Under the pieces are notes generated by a model. The model did no database searches and was not told the origin of the DNA. It saw only the letters and a program-made list of their open reading frames with translations. A stretch of 63,728 nucleotides of DNA from NCBI GenBank assembly GCA_964631605.1, contig CAZVYG010000020.1, forward strand, positions 1 through 63,728, given 5' to 3'. Positions 8,740 to 17,600 of the stretch are shown in pieces. A program made the position numbers and the translations under genes. The stretch is from JARKQH01 sp964631605. GTDB lineage: Bacteria; Verrucomicrobiota; Verrucomicrobiia; Limisphaerales; UBA8199. Numbering within the stretch: position 1 is the stretch's first letter; each line of letters starts with the position of its first letter.

Positions 8740-9486
8740 TTAAAAATAGAGTTCTTTGGGGTCCGAGACTCCGTCCACGAACTGGCGGACGATGGGATCC
8801 TGGGAGTTGAAGATTTGTTCGGGGGTTCCGGTGGTGTAGATGCGCTGGTTGTGAAGCATCAGGATGCGCTGGCCCAGGCGCCGGGCACTGCGCATGTCGT
8901 GGGTCACCACCACCGTCGTGGATTTCAGCCTGTCCCGCACGCGAATGATCAGTTGGTCAATGCTGTCGGACACGATGGGGTCCAGCCCGGTGGTGGGTTC
9001 GTCATAGAGAAGGACCTCGGGCCGGTAAATGATGGCGCGCGCCAGGCCGACGCGCTTCCTCATGCCGCCGGACAATTCAGAGGGTTTTTTGGATTCGATG
9101 CCGGGAAGGTCCACCATTTCAAGCACTTCGGCCACGCGGCGACGGACCTCGGCTTCGGTCAGGGAGGGGTCGCGGCGGAAGGCGAAGGCGACATTTTCCG
9201 CGACCGTCATGGAATCGAACAGGGCGGCGCCCTGGAACAACATGCCGAACTTGCGCCGAACTCGGAGCAACTGCCGCTCGTTCATCGGGACGATATCCTC
9301 GCCTTCGATGAACACTTGCCCGGAGTCGGGTTTGAGCAGGCCGATCAGGTGCTTCAGGAGGACGCTCTTGCCGCCGCCGCTGCGGCCGATGATGACAACC
9401 GATTCGCCGCGTTCGATCTGGAAACAAACGTTTTCGAGGACTTGATGCTGTCCGAAACTTTTGGCTAACTGGCGGACCTCGATCAT
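8740..9486 (-). CDS. mlaF: ABC transporter ATP-binding protein (MlaF-like)
   Basis: A 248-residue ATPase that powers the MlaE/MlaD lipid transporter. Walker A GRSGGGKS at residues 34-41, Q-loop Gln86, signature LSGGMRKR (139-146), Walker B VLLYDEP (159-165) followed by TTGLDP, and an H-loop VVTHD near residue 194. LSGGMRKR is typical of the MCE-associated ATPases. The gene starts 19 bases after mlaE and ends two bases before mlaD. Confidence 0.95.
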   Translation of the reverse strand: MIEVRQLAKSFGQHQVLENVCFQIERGESVVIIGRSGGGKSVLLKHLIGLLKPDSGQVFIEGEDIVPMNERQLLRVRRKFGMLFQGAALFDSMTVAENVAFAFRRDPSLTEAEVRRRVAEVLEMVDLPGIESKKPSELSGGMRKRVGLARAIIYRPEVLLYDEPTTGLDPIVSDSIDQLIIRVRDRLKSTTVVVTHDMRSARRLGQRILMLHNQRIYTTGTPEQIFNSQDPIVRQFVDGVSDPKELYF

Positions 9487-9505
9487 GGCTGGGTCTCCCG
9501 ATGGC

Positions 9506-10285
9506 TCACAGCATCTCCAGCAACTGGCTCAGGCCCAGGGTGAGGAAGAAGTTGCTGATGAGGATGGTGATGGAGGAATAAACCACGGCCTCGGTGGTGG
9601 CGCGGCCGACCCCCTCGGCGCCCTCGCCGCAATAGAGTCCCTTGTAGCAGCCGACAATGGCCACAATGCCGCCAAAAATGAGGGCTTTGATCATCCCCAT
9701 CAGGACGTCAGACACGTCGGTGTATCGAACCATGTTGTGCCAGGAATAGCTCGGGTCAATGCCCAGCAAATAGACCCCGACGAGATAACCCGCGCCGATG
9801 CCAATGGCGATGGACTCGGCCGTGAGCAGGGGGAGCGCGACATGGAGGGACAACAGCCGCGGCACCACCAGGTAGTCCACGGGATGGGTTGCCAGGGTGC
9901 GCAAAGCGTCAATTTGTTCGGTGACACGCATGGTGCCCAATTCCGCGGCAATCGCGGCGCCCACCCGGCCGGCAACCATCAAACCGGTCAGGACCGGTCC
10001 CAACTCACTGCACATCGAAACACTGACCACCGCCAGGGTGGCAGTGTCCATCTTGACCTTGTGGAACTGGAAGAAGGTCTGCGCGCCGAGGACCATGCCG
10101 GTGAAGGCGCCCGTGATCAGGACCACGGATTGGGACTTCACGCCCACGAAATAAACTTGGTAGAGAAAATCGCGCCAGGCGACCCGCAGGGTCAGCAACG
10201 AGGCAAAAGCTTCCCATGCCAGCATGGTCAGCCGGCCCAAACCTTCAAGTCCCTTTGCCAGCGAAAGCGGACCCTGGAATTTCAT
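9506..10285 (-). CDS. mlaE: MCE transporter permease (MlaE family)
   Basis: A 259-residue inner-membrane permease with about five to six hydrophobic helices and the family core: GAFTGMVLGAQT, ELGPVLTGLMVAGRVG, AELGTMRVTEQIDAL and the C-terminal GRATTEAVVYSSI. It partners the MlaF and MlaD proteins encoded directly downstream, moving phospholipids or other lipids between inner and outer membrane. First gene of the six-gene mlaE-mlaF-mlaD-PIN/TRAM-DUF2007-GlcD run. Confidence 0.94.
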   Translation of the reverse strand: MKFQGPLSLAKGLEGLGRLTMLAWEAFASLLTLRVAWRDFLYQVYFVGVKSQSVVLITGAFTGMVLGAQTFFQFHKVKMDTATLAVVSVSMCSELGPVLTGLMVAGRVGAAIAAELGTMRVTEQIDALRTLATHPVDYLVVPRLLSLHVALPLLTAESIAIGIGAGYLVGVYLLGIDPSYSWHNMVRYTDVSDVLMGMIKALIFGGIVAIVGCYKGLYCGEGAEGVGRATTEAVVYSSITILISNFFLTLGLSQLLEML

Positions 10286-10359
10286 GGCGGGTCAAGCTAC
10301 CAGACAGCCGGCGGCTTGGCGAGGGGTTTCGGAAGAAGGGGTCGGCGGTTTCTCGCGCT

Positions 10360-10605
10360 TCAGTTATCCTGCGGGCGAGGCAGAACGAGGTGGCCCTCGT
10401 AGTAAAAGTCGCACGTACCACGTTCGACCCTTTTCAAAAGACTCGGGTCTATTTCCAGCCGCGCTTTGAGCTGATAGTCGCCCAGCCGGACGGAATCCCA
10501 GATAATGTAGGCCCGTGATCCTTCAAATTCCAGGTCGAGGTCAACCAGGGTTTTTTGGCCATTGTCCACCGCCTCGCTCCGCAGCTTGTACAACTTTGCT
10601 CGCAT
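10360..10605 (-). CDS. Small protein of unknown function
   Basis: An 81-residue charged soluble protein with no signal or membrane segment. It is predicted to be mainly beta (LVDLDLEFEGSRAYIIWDSVRLGDYQLKARLEID is interrupted by few breakers). It ends 74 bases before mlaE on the same strand and may be the first gene of that operon. I do not recognise the family. The compact beta pattern and normal amino-acid use suggest a real gene rather than a chance frame. Confidence 0.6.
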   Translation of the reverse strand: MRAKLYKLRSEAVDNGQKTLVDLDLEFEGSRAYIIWDSVRLGDYQLKARLEIDPSLLKRVERGTCDFYYEGHLVLPRPQDN

Positions 10606-10761
10606 GCCTCAGGTCACCAATTCTTTGAGGACACGAGCCTAGCAAATCAGGGGCTTCTTTGTAAGCACCGGAAAGTACGGATAATTCCTAATGCCCTGAC
10701 TTTGCCAGCGGGCCCGCCAAGGGGAGAGCCGGAACCCGTGTCGCGGTGTTGGATTCCGCGG

Positions 10762-12402
10762 TTAGATGAAATCCAATTCGCCGGTGATCCGGGTGCCGTC
10801 GGTGGCTTTGGTGACGGGGGTGACCCCCCCGTTGAGCAGCATCTCGTCGGGATTGGCGTAGCCCGGAATGATACGATTCAGTTGGGGCTGCGTGGCGCCG
10901 AGATGCTGCCGAAGGATGCGCCCGAGAACGGAACGGTAATCGGTGGTCCGGCGGAGGTAGTTGTTGCTGATGCTAAACATCGAACCGGACAGACCGGTCA
11001 CCCAGGGGATGGGATCGTTGGGCCCACAATTGAAGACGCCGGAAACATTGCCCTTGTTGCGCCCTTTGACCGCGCCGCCCGCGATGAACATGGCGCCCGC
11101 CTCCGCGTGGTCGGTTCCCGCGGAGGTGTTTTGTTTGGTGGTGCGGCCGAATTCGGAGAGGGTGACCACCACGAGGTCATTCCAAGTGCATTTGTCGGCG
11201 TAGTTAAGGAAGTATTTGCGGAGCGCGTAAATGGCCCAGCCGATGCGGCGCAGCAGGTTGGCGTGTTTGCCCGTAGCGCCGCCCTGAGTGGGATGGGTGT
11301 CGAAACCGCTGAACTCGGTGCCGGCCACGATGGCATCGGTTTTGTTCAGGACCAGGGCCGCCGCCTTGAGATTGGTGAAGAAGGAATAGGCCGAAGAGTC
11401 AACCACGTACTTCGAGGTCAGGTCCGTTCGGCCATTGAGATAGGCGCCGCCGTTCTTCTGCTTTTGCGTTGGAAACAGGTAATATGGGGCGTCGCCGTCG
11501 GTCGCCGCATCATCCACGAAGGTATTGCCCGATTCGCTGAAATTGATGTCGGCGAAAATGGAAAGTGTTTCCATCATGTTGCCGTATTGCAGGTCGAGCA
11601 ATTCGCGATTGAGCTTGGCGGCCGCGGGAAAGTTTCCGGCCTCCCGCAGGGCCTGGTCAGCCTTGAGGTTGCCCGCCGCAGTGTCCGGAATCCCCAGGAG
11701 GTTGTAGCGGGTTGGGTCCGTTAAGTTGGTCATGGCGGCAGCGGAGCCGCGCAACAATAAGGGCAGGGCGGACTGGACGGAAACGCCGGTCAGGGGCTGG
11801 GTGGAAGTCAGGCCCGACTCGATCATGGCGCGGTAAAAGATGCCGTCCTTGACGAGGTTGTTGTTGGGGCTGCCGGTTTCCCAGTAGTTCTGGGAGTCGA
11901 AATGAGAGCGGGACTGTCTGGGATAGCCGACGCGATGCACCAGCGCGAGGTCGCCGGCGTTATAGACCTCGGCGAGAAACTTGAGAGAGGGGTGCAGGGC
12001 GGCGAAACCATTGCCGAGACGGATGGCACTGGTGTATTCGTAGGTTGGCGCGCCGGGATCGGACAGTGTGGGGTAGTCGCAGGGGCCGAGGGCGGAGTAG
12101 TCAATAGCATCTTTGGAGAGGGCAATGTTCGGCCGGATGACGGTGCCCGTGATGGGGTTGATGTCGGTGTTGTAGGCGGAATCCTGGATGGGGATTACGG
12201 AGTTGATGGCATCGTTGGCGCCGCGCAGGAAAATAAAGAGGAGCTTTTTGCCGTTGACGCCGATGTTGCCCTCCGCCAGTGCGCGTTTGATCACCATGGG
12301 AATGTCCACCAAGGTGGCGAGAGCGACTCCAAGGCCGAGCTTGAGGCTGCGGTCAAGGAAGTCCCGGCGATTGAGGATCTGGAATGAGTGCATGGGAATC
12401 AT
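10762..12402 (-). CDS. DUF1501 family Tat-exported protein
   Basis: A 546-residue protein starting with a twin-arginine signal (RRDFLDR, Arg12-Arg13, then a hydrophobic stretch). DUF1501 proteins belong to the alkaline-phosphatase/sulfatase-like fold; the pattern KLLFIFLRGANDAINSVIP near residue 52, a central RSHFDSQNYWETG, and late GGFDTHPTQGG-like and SEFGRTTKQN motifs are typical. The gene overlaps the DUF1800 stop by ATGA (12399-12402), so the two are translationally coupled, as in most Planctomycetota and Verrucomicrobiota pairs. Biochemical role is unknown; it may act on surface or exported polymers. Confidence 0.92.
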   Translation of the reverse strand: MIPMHSFQILNRRDFLDRSLKLGLGVALATLVDIPMVIKRALAEGNIGVNGKKLLFIFLRGANDAINSVIPIQDSAYNTDINPITGTVIRPNIALSKDAIDYSALGPCDYPTLSDPGAPTYEYTSAIRLGNGFAALHPSLKFLAEVYNAGDLALVHRVGYPRQSRSHFDSQNYWETGSPNNNLVKDGIFYRAMIESGLTSTQPLTGVSVQSALPLLLRGSAAAMTNLTDPTRYNLLGIPDTAAGNLKADQALREAGNFPAAAKLNRELLDLQYGNMMETLSIFADINFSESGNTFVDDAATDGDAPYYLFPTQKQKNGGAYLNGRTDLTSKYVVDSSAYSFFTNLKAAALVLNKTDAIVAGTEFSGFDTHPTQGGATGKHANLLRRIGWAIYALRKYFLNYADKCTWNDLVVVTLSEFGRTTKQNTSAGTDHAEAGAMFIAGGAVKGRNKGNVSGVFNCGPNDPIPWVTGLSGSMFSISNNYLRRTTDYRSVLGRILRQHLGATQPQLNRIIPGYANPDEMLLNGGVTPVTKATDGTRITGELDFI

Positions 12403-14591
12403 TGCTCCTGGAAGCGTTTCATGGTCATTAACATCCCGACCATACCGCGCACCCGCTGGTCGTAGGCGGAACTGGCGGAACTGCTCACGGTCAACTCGTG
12501 AAACAGCTTGGCGCTGGGCGGGCTCTCCGCGCTGCCATCATTGAGAAAGCCGACGGCCGCGTCGCGATGGAGCGCCAGGTTGGCGGTTCCCTCGGCTGGG
12601 TAAAGCAGTTGCAGGAAATAGTCGGCGACCTGGGCGGCGTTGGTCCAAGTGGTGGCGGGCGTTCGGGCGCGGAGCAGTCCGACGATGTCGCAAAGGGTGT
12701 TGCCGGCGTCGTTGGTGCTGCCGGTGTGGCCGGCCTGGCCGCTTGCGATGCAGAAGGACTGAACATAGCGCAGGCGCTCGGCCAAAGTGCCCGCGCTGAT
12801 CCAGGCGGAACCCGCCTCGGGATAGCCGTCGGGCGCATCGCGATCAAAGAGGAGCATTTGGCCCATGCGCGTGAGCGGGGTGATGGAGCTGGAACTGGTG
12901 CCGCCGATGGCGTAGCCGTCCGAGTAGGCGGTGAAGCTGCCGGCGAGGTTGCTGCCATTGGTGGATGACCGCAGGGCCCGCACGGCGCTGACAACATATT
13001 CAAGCGGCGTTTTGATTTTGTGCAGGGAGGCGCCATGGCTGCGAAAGAGGCCCGAATCCGTGATGGTTTTGACCACTTTCCAGATTTGTCCGCGGGGCGA
13101 GTTGGTTTCCCAGGCCAGCATGCAACGGTAAACCAGGTCCGCCTCGGGAGACAGGCTGCCGCCGGCGTAGTTGTAGAAAGGGAAGGCGGGATTATCCGGA
13201 TCATTGGAGGGGTTGGGGAATTCGTCATGAACCAGGAGACGGCAGAGTTTGATGCTGATGTATTCCTGGGTGAAGGGCAGGTCCGCGATGTGCTGGAGGA
13301 ACTGGTAGCCCTCCTGAATGCCGTTGGTGGAGGAAAGGCCTGGAATGAAGATTTCATAGCGCCCCGGCACGCTGTTGGTTCCATAGGTTCTGGTCGTCCA
13401 AGGCGGACCGTAGCGGCTGGGAACAGTCTTACCGCCAAACACCAGTTTATTGCTGATGCTGTGGTACTGCGGCTTGTAGTTGAATGCCCAGACTCCATAA
13501 AGGTTGGATTTGGTGGTCGTGCTGGTGTTGGTCGAGCCGGGGATGATGTTGGTGGTGGCGGCCGCCAGCGGGTTGAAGGCGTTGGTAAAGTCCACCTTTT
13601 CAATTCGCCATCCCGTCCATATTCGAGATTGAACCGTAATGTCATTTTGGTCGTAGCCGTTGTCCACGCCCATGCAGAACAACTCCATGATTTCACGGGC
13701 GTAATTCTCGTTGGCGGTGTTCTTGCCGTCGCCGCGACTGATGACGGTATCGAGGTAAATCAGCATGGCAGGACTTTCGGCGCTGATCTTAAGGAGATCG
13801 TGAAAGGTGCAAGCTGGATTAAGCAAAGCGGCGCGCCAGCGGCTGTTTTCCAGATATTCCAACTGGGTGGCCAGGCGGTTTCGCAGATCGCTGTCATCGT
13901 AATACGTATCAAACCACGAGCTGCTTTTGGCGTATTCCGTAACGAAATGGTTTTCGAGAAACTGGAGCAGGATTTCCAGGAACTGTCTGCGGGCGCCGAT
14001 GGCGCGCAGGATGTGCCACGCGCGAAAGTCGGCGATACTGGCGTTGGACACGGTGACGAACTGGTCCGCTGCAGCGAACTTGGCAGCGATCAAGGGGAGG
14101 TTGGTGTGTGTGCCATCCACGTCTTCGGCAATCGTCCACGGAGCCAACTGCTCGGCCAGGTAGGCTTCCGGGCCGACGGCTTGGATGCGGTCCAGTTCGT
14201 CGGGCGTGGGTCCATAGGTGAGCCGCTGGAGGATGGTGGCCGCCAGAAGTGCGTTGCTCGCCATGGGGGTGACCGCAAGGCGGTAGAAGGAGGAGGCGTT
14301 GCTGTTCGTCGCCCGCCATTCGTAGTGGTAGTTGGTGCCGTTGGTCGAGGCGCTGACGATGTACGGCGAAAGAGTGAAGCCTGCATCCGCAGCGAACGCG
14401 GCAGCCGGATTGCTGGCGCTCAAAATGGTGTAGGACTCCGCCGCTGGGTAAAAGGGAAAACGGAGGTTTTTCTCGTCACCACGGACGTGTATTTCGCGGA
14501 TGCCTGGCGGCTCCGGGTTCGCGGGCGAGGACGCGGAATAGGCCGGCAAGGCGACAACAATGGGCAAAAACAACAAGGCGGCGCGTTTCAT
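12399..14591 (-). CDS. DUF1800 family secreted protein
   Basis: A 730-residue exported protein with a signal peptide (MKRAALLFLPIVVALPAYSA). Residues ~25-100 look like a fibronectin-type module ending in SSFYRLAVTP; the DUF1800 domain follows, with LLATILQRLTYGPTPDELDRI, then a late NENYAREIMELFCMG and KTPLEYVVSAVRAL, all family landmarks. It sits downstream of the giant secreted protein and is coupled to DUF1501 by a four-base overlap. A good promoter lies just upstream (14612-14639). DUF1800 function is unknown; the constant DUF1501 partnership suggests a shared envelope role. Confidence 0.92.
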   Translation of the reverse strand: MKRAALLFLPIVVALPAYSASSPANPEPPGIREIHVRGDEKNLRFPFYPAAESYTILSASNPAAAFAADAGFTLSPYIVSASTNGTNYHYEWRATNSNASSFYRLAVTPMASNALLAATILQRLTYGPTPDELDRIQAVGPEAYLAEQLAPWTIAEDVDGTHTNLPLIAAKFAAADQFVTVSNASIADFRAWHILRAIGARRQFLEILLQFLENHFVTEYAKSSSWFDTYYDDSDLRNRLATQLEYLENSRWRAALLNPACTFHDLLKISAESPAMLIYLDTVISRGDGKNTANENYAREIMELFCMGVDNGYDQNDITVQSRIWTGWRIEKVDFTNAFNPLAAATTNIIPGSTNTSTTTKSNLYGVWAFNYKPQYHSISNKLVFGGKTVPSRYGPPWTTRTYGTNSVPGRYEIFIPGLSSTNGIQEGYQFLQHIADLPFTQEYISIKLCRLLVHDEFPNPSNDPDNPAFPFYNYAGGSLSPEADLVYRCMLAWETNSPRGQIWKVVKTITDSGLFRSHGASLHKIKTPLEYVVSAVRALRSSTNGSNLAGSFTAYSDGYAIGGTSSSSITPLTRMGQMLLFDRDAPDGYPEAGSAWISAGTLAERLRYVQSFCIASGQAGHTGSTNDAGNTLCDIVGLLRARTPATTWTNAAQVADYFLQLLYPAEGTANLALHRDAAVGFLNDGSAESPPSAKLFHELTVSSSASSAYDQRVRGMVGMLMTMKRFQEQ

Positions 14592-14611
14592 GCGGAGGCT
14601 AATAATGACGT

Positions 14612-14639
14612 ACTATAGTCGGGTGTGGGAGACAGTCAA
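14612..14639 (-). promoter_or_regulatory. Promoter for the DUF1800-DUF1501 pair
   Basis: On the minus strand TTGACT (14634-14639) and TATAGT (14612-14617) are separated by 16 bases, each one base from consensus. Transcription would start near 14605, giving a leader of about 14 bases before the ATG at 14591. The leader has no Shine-Dalgarno. The pair can therefore be expressed separately from the giant gene whose stop is at 14644. Confidence 0.55.
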
Positions 14640-14643
14640 CCCG

Positions 14644-17600
14644 TCACGGCAACAGAACCACCCGGTACACGCGCTGGCTGGCCGATTCGACCGCATCTGA
14701 GGCGGAGGCGGACTCACCCGTGGCCAGGATGCTGGGGCCGACATTGGTCCACTCGCTGCTGAGCAGGTTGTCGCTGGACTGAAGTAGGTAGTTGCAGCCT
14801 GGAATTGAAGTCCAGGTGATCACCGCCAAGCCATTTGTAAGTGTGATGAACTGAATCACGGGTCTGTCGGGCAGTTGAGCGCCGGACGGAATCAAGACGA
14901 TGAAGGCATTTGTCGCGCTGAGGGCCGGCGGGCCGGCATTATCCCAAACCACGGTGGTAAACAGGTTGCTGCTGGGGCTGTCGGCCAGCCAGGGGGTCCA
15001 ACGAATGATGCCTTCGGCGGTGATTTCGGCGCCGGGCGGAGCGCTCAGCAGGGTGTAAGTGAGCGCGTTGGCGGGCAGATCATCATCGTTGGCAGTGTTG
15101 GTGATGGTTAACGGTCCGAGTCGGGTGACGGTGAAATCGGGTAGCGACGGGAGGCTAGGCGCCGAATTGACCTCGACAACGGACACGTTGACGCGGTTGG
15201 TGGCCCGAAGGTTTGCGTCGAGGCTATTGGCAGCGACGGTCACCAGCGTGTAGTCGCCGGGGCCCTGAGCTTCCGAAGGAGTCCAACTGATCACGCCGTT
15301 GGTATCAATCAGCGCGCCGGAGGGTGGGTTTTCCAGTGAATAAACAACAGATGCCGCCGGCAGACCGGGAGTCGTAACCGTGTTCGTGATCCAGAATGGC
15401 AGCAGTTCGGGAACAGCGCGGTCTTGCTGGGCAGGAAGCTCCGGCGGCGCGTTGACACAACATTCGGGCGCGCTGATTCCGATGGAATCCACATACCAGC
15501 CGGTGCGGGAGACCCCTTTGTCGGTTGCACAAAGCCAGCGCAACTGAATCTGTTGGTTTGCCGCGGCGGGTGGAAGTTCTGCCATAACCGTAACCCAGCC
15601 TCCGGAATTGCCGCTCCAAGCCTGTCGTCCCGCCAGCGCACTGCCGTAGTTGGTGTGTATGGTGCGATTGTAGCCACCGGCGAGGAAAGTCCCGCCCGCG
15701 GTGAGGATGTCCACGAAAGCGTTCGTGCCGATCCTGATCTCGAGCACTCCGCCGTCGTAGCCGACAGCACCGGACTGCGCCTCCATGTCGAAGGTGTGCC
15801 GGAACTGCAATTGAGCCCTCCCGGCGGGCAGGTTCACTAACGGAGAGATCAACTCGTTGACACCCATGTTGGTGGCATTGGGCGAAAACGCCGCGTTAGG
15901 AAGGGTGTCATGCGTTGAGCTGGAGGTAATCCAGTTGGATAGGTAACCCGAGGCTGTGGTAGTCCAGCCCTCCGGGAGGGCGGGCGGGGTGGCAGTGTCG
16001 AAATGTTGCGTCAGGACGGTCGCGGTGGCGCCGAGACCTAATGAGGCCGAGACCGGGGCCAGGATGGAGACGGCATCCTCGACTTGGAGAGTGAGATTGA
16101 TCTGCCCGCCGCAGGGTCCACCGGCCAGGAGGCTGAAGGGCCTGGAGACAGCGGCCCCTCCGGAGAGGAGCGTTCCGAAATCCTGCGGCTGGCTTGGCAT
16201 TAAGACGCCATTGGTGGCCAGCAGGGTCGCCACGACCTGGCTGGCGTCCACCGAGCCGGTATTCTTGAGGGAGACCATCACGGTAACACTTTCCCCGGGG
16301 TCAATGACACCGTTGGTGGGAAGGCACGTCTCGGCCACCAGCGCGACGCCATCCAGCACGATTGTGGGGGTGGAATAAACCACCACCTCGAAACTATTGG
16401 TAGCGCCAAGGGAGGGAACACCGTTGTCCGTTACGACGGTGACAAACAGGTTGGTGGTTCCCTGCTGTGCCGGAGATGGAATCCACTGAATGATGCCATT
16501 GGTGGAGATGCTGGCTCCGGCTGGGCCTTCGGCCAGGGCATAGGTCAGGAGGTTGGCCGGCACATCGGCGTCCGTGGCGCTATTGGTTACAATCAACAAA
16601 GTTGACACTTGCGCGACCCGGTTGGACTGCGGGGCCAGGACTGGCGCGGAGTTGACCTCTGACACCACAACGAAGCAGCTATTGGTGGCGCGCAAGCGAG
16701 GCTCGCCATCGTCCTCAACGATCACGACGAAAAGATTGGTGCTCGGGCCCTGGCTCTCGTCTGGAGTCCACTCCACGACGCCGCTGGCTGAGAGCGTGGC
16801 GTTGCTTGGGGCGGTCGCCAGGGTGAAGGTCAACTGGTTGCTGGGCCAATCGGTGTCCGTCGCCGAATTAGTCATCCACAGCGTGACCAGCTCAGGCGTG
16901 GTCAGGTCTGGCTGTGGGGTGAATTGCGGCGGGCTGTTGACATCGCGAACGATCACGGTGATTGAATTGCTCGCACTGAGCGGGGGTGTGCCATCGTCAG
17001 TCACCATAACCGTGAAAATGTTGGTTCCCGGGCCGTCCATTTCGCCCGGGGTCCACGTAAGCACACCGTTGGCGCCGATGCCGACACCTGGCGGCGCCGA
17101 TTCCAGGGAGTAGGTGAGCACGTTGGGCGGCCAATCGGGGTCTGTTGCCGCGTTGGTTAGAACCAGCAAGTTGAGTTCGTCGGCGACGACGACTGGCAGG
17201 TCCGGCAAAGCGGGCTTGGTGTTCACCTCGAGGATTTCCAGCGTGAAAGAGTTCGTTGTGCTGGCGGGAGGCGAACCATTGTCGGTGGCCACCGTGGTGA
17301 TGGTGTAGAGTCCGGGGCCATCAAACTCATCCGGGTTCCAAAGGATCACCCCGTTGGAATCAATTTCCATTCCGGGTGGCGCGGAGAGCAGTTGATAGGA
17401 AATCCGGTCGCCCGGCAGGTCCATCCCATCCGCCGTGTTGGTAATGACGATCTGGGTGAGCTCGGGGACGGACAGATCGGGTTGGGTTGGCAAGGCTGGG
17501 GGATTATTGGAGGCCAGCAAAGTGATGAGCGTTTGCGCGTTGCCGAGCAGAACCAGGCCGTCGTACACCGCGTAGGTAAAAGAGTCCTGGCTGGGTGCCA

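Noticed and set aside
13020..14618. 532-codon open frame antisense to DUF1800
   Set aside because: Composition is Gly/Val/Arg-rich without any domain; DUF1800 on the opposite strand is clear.
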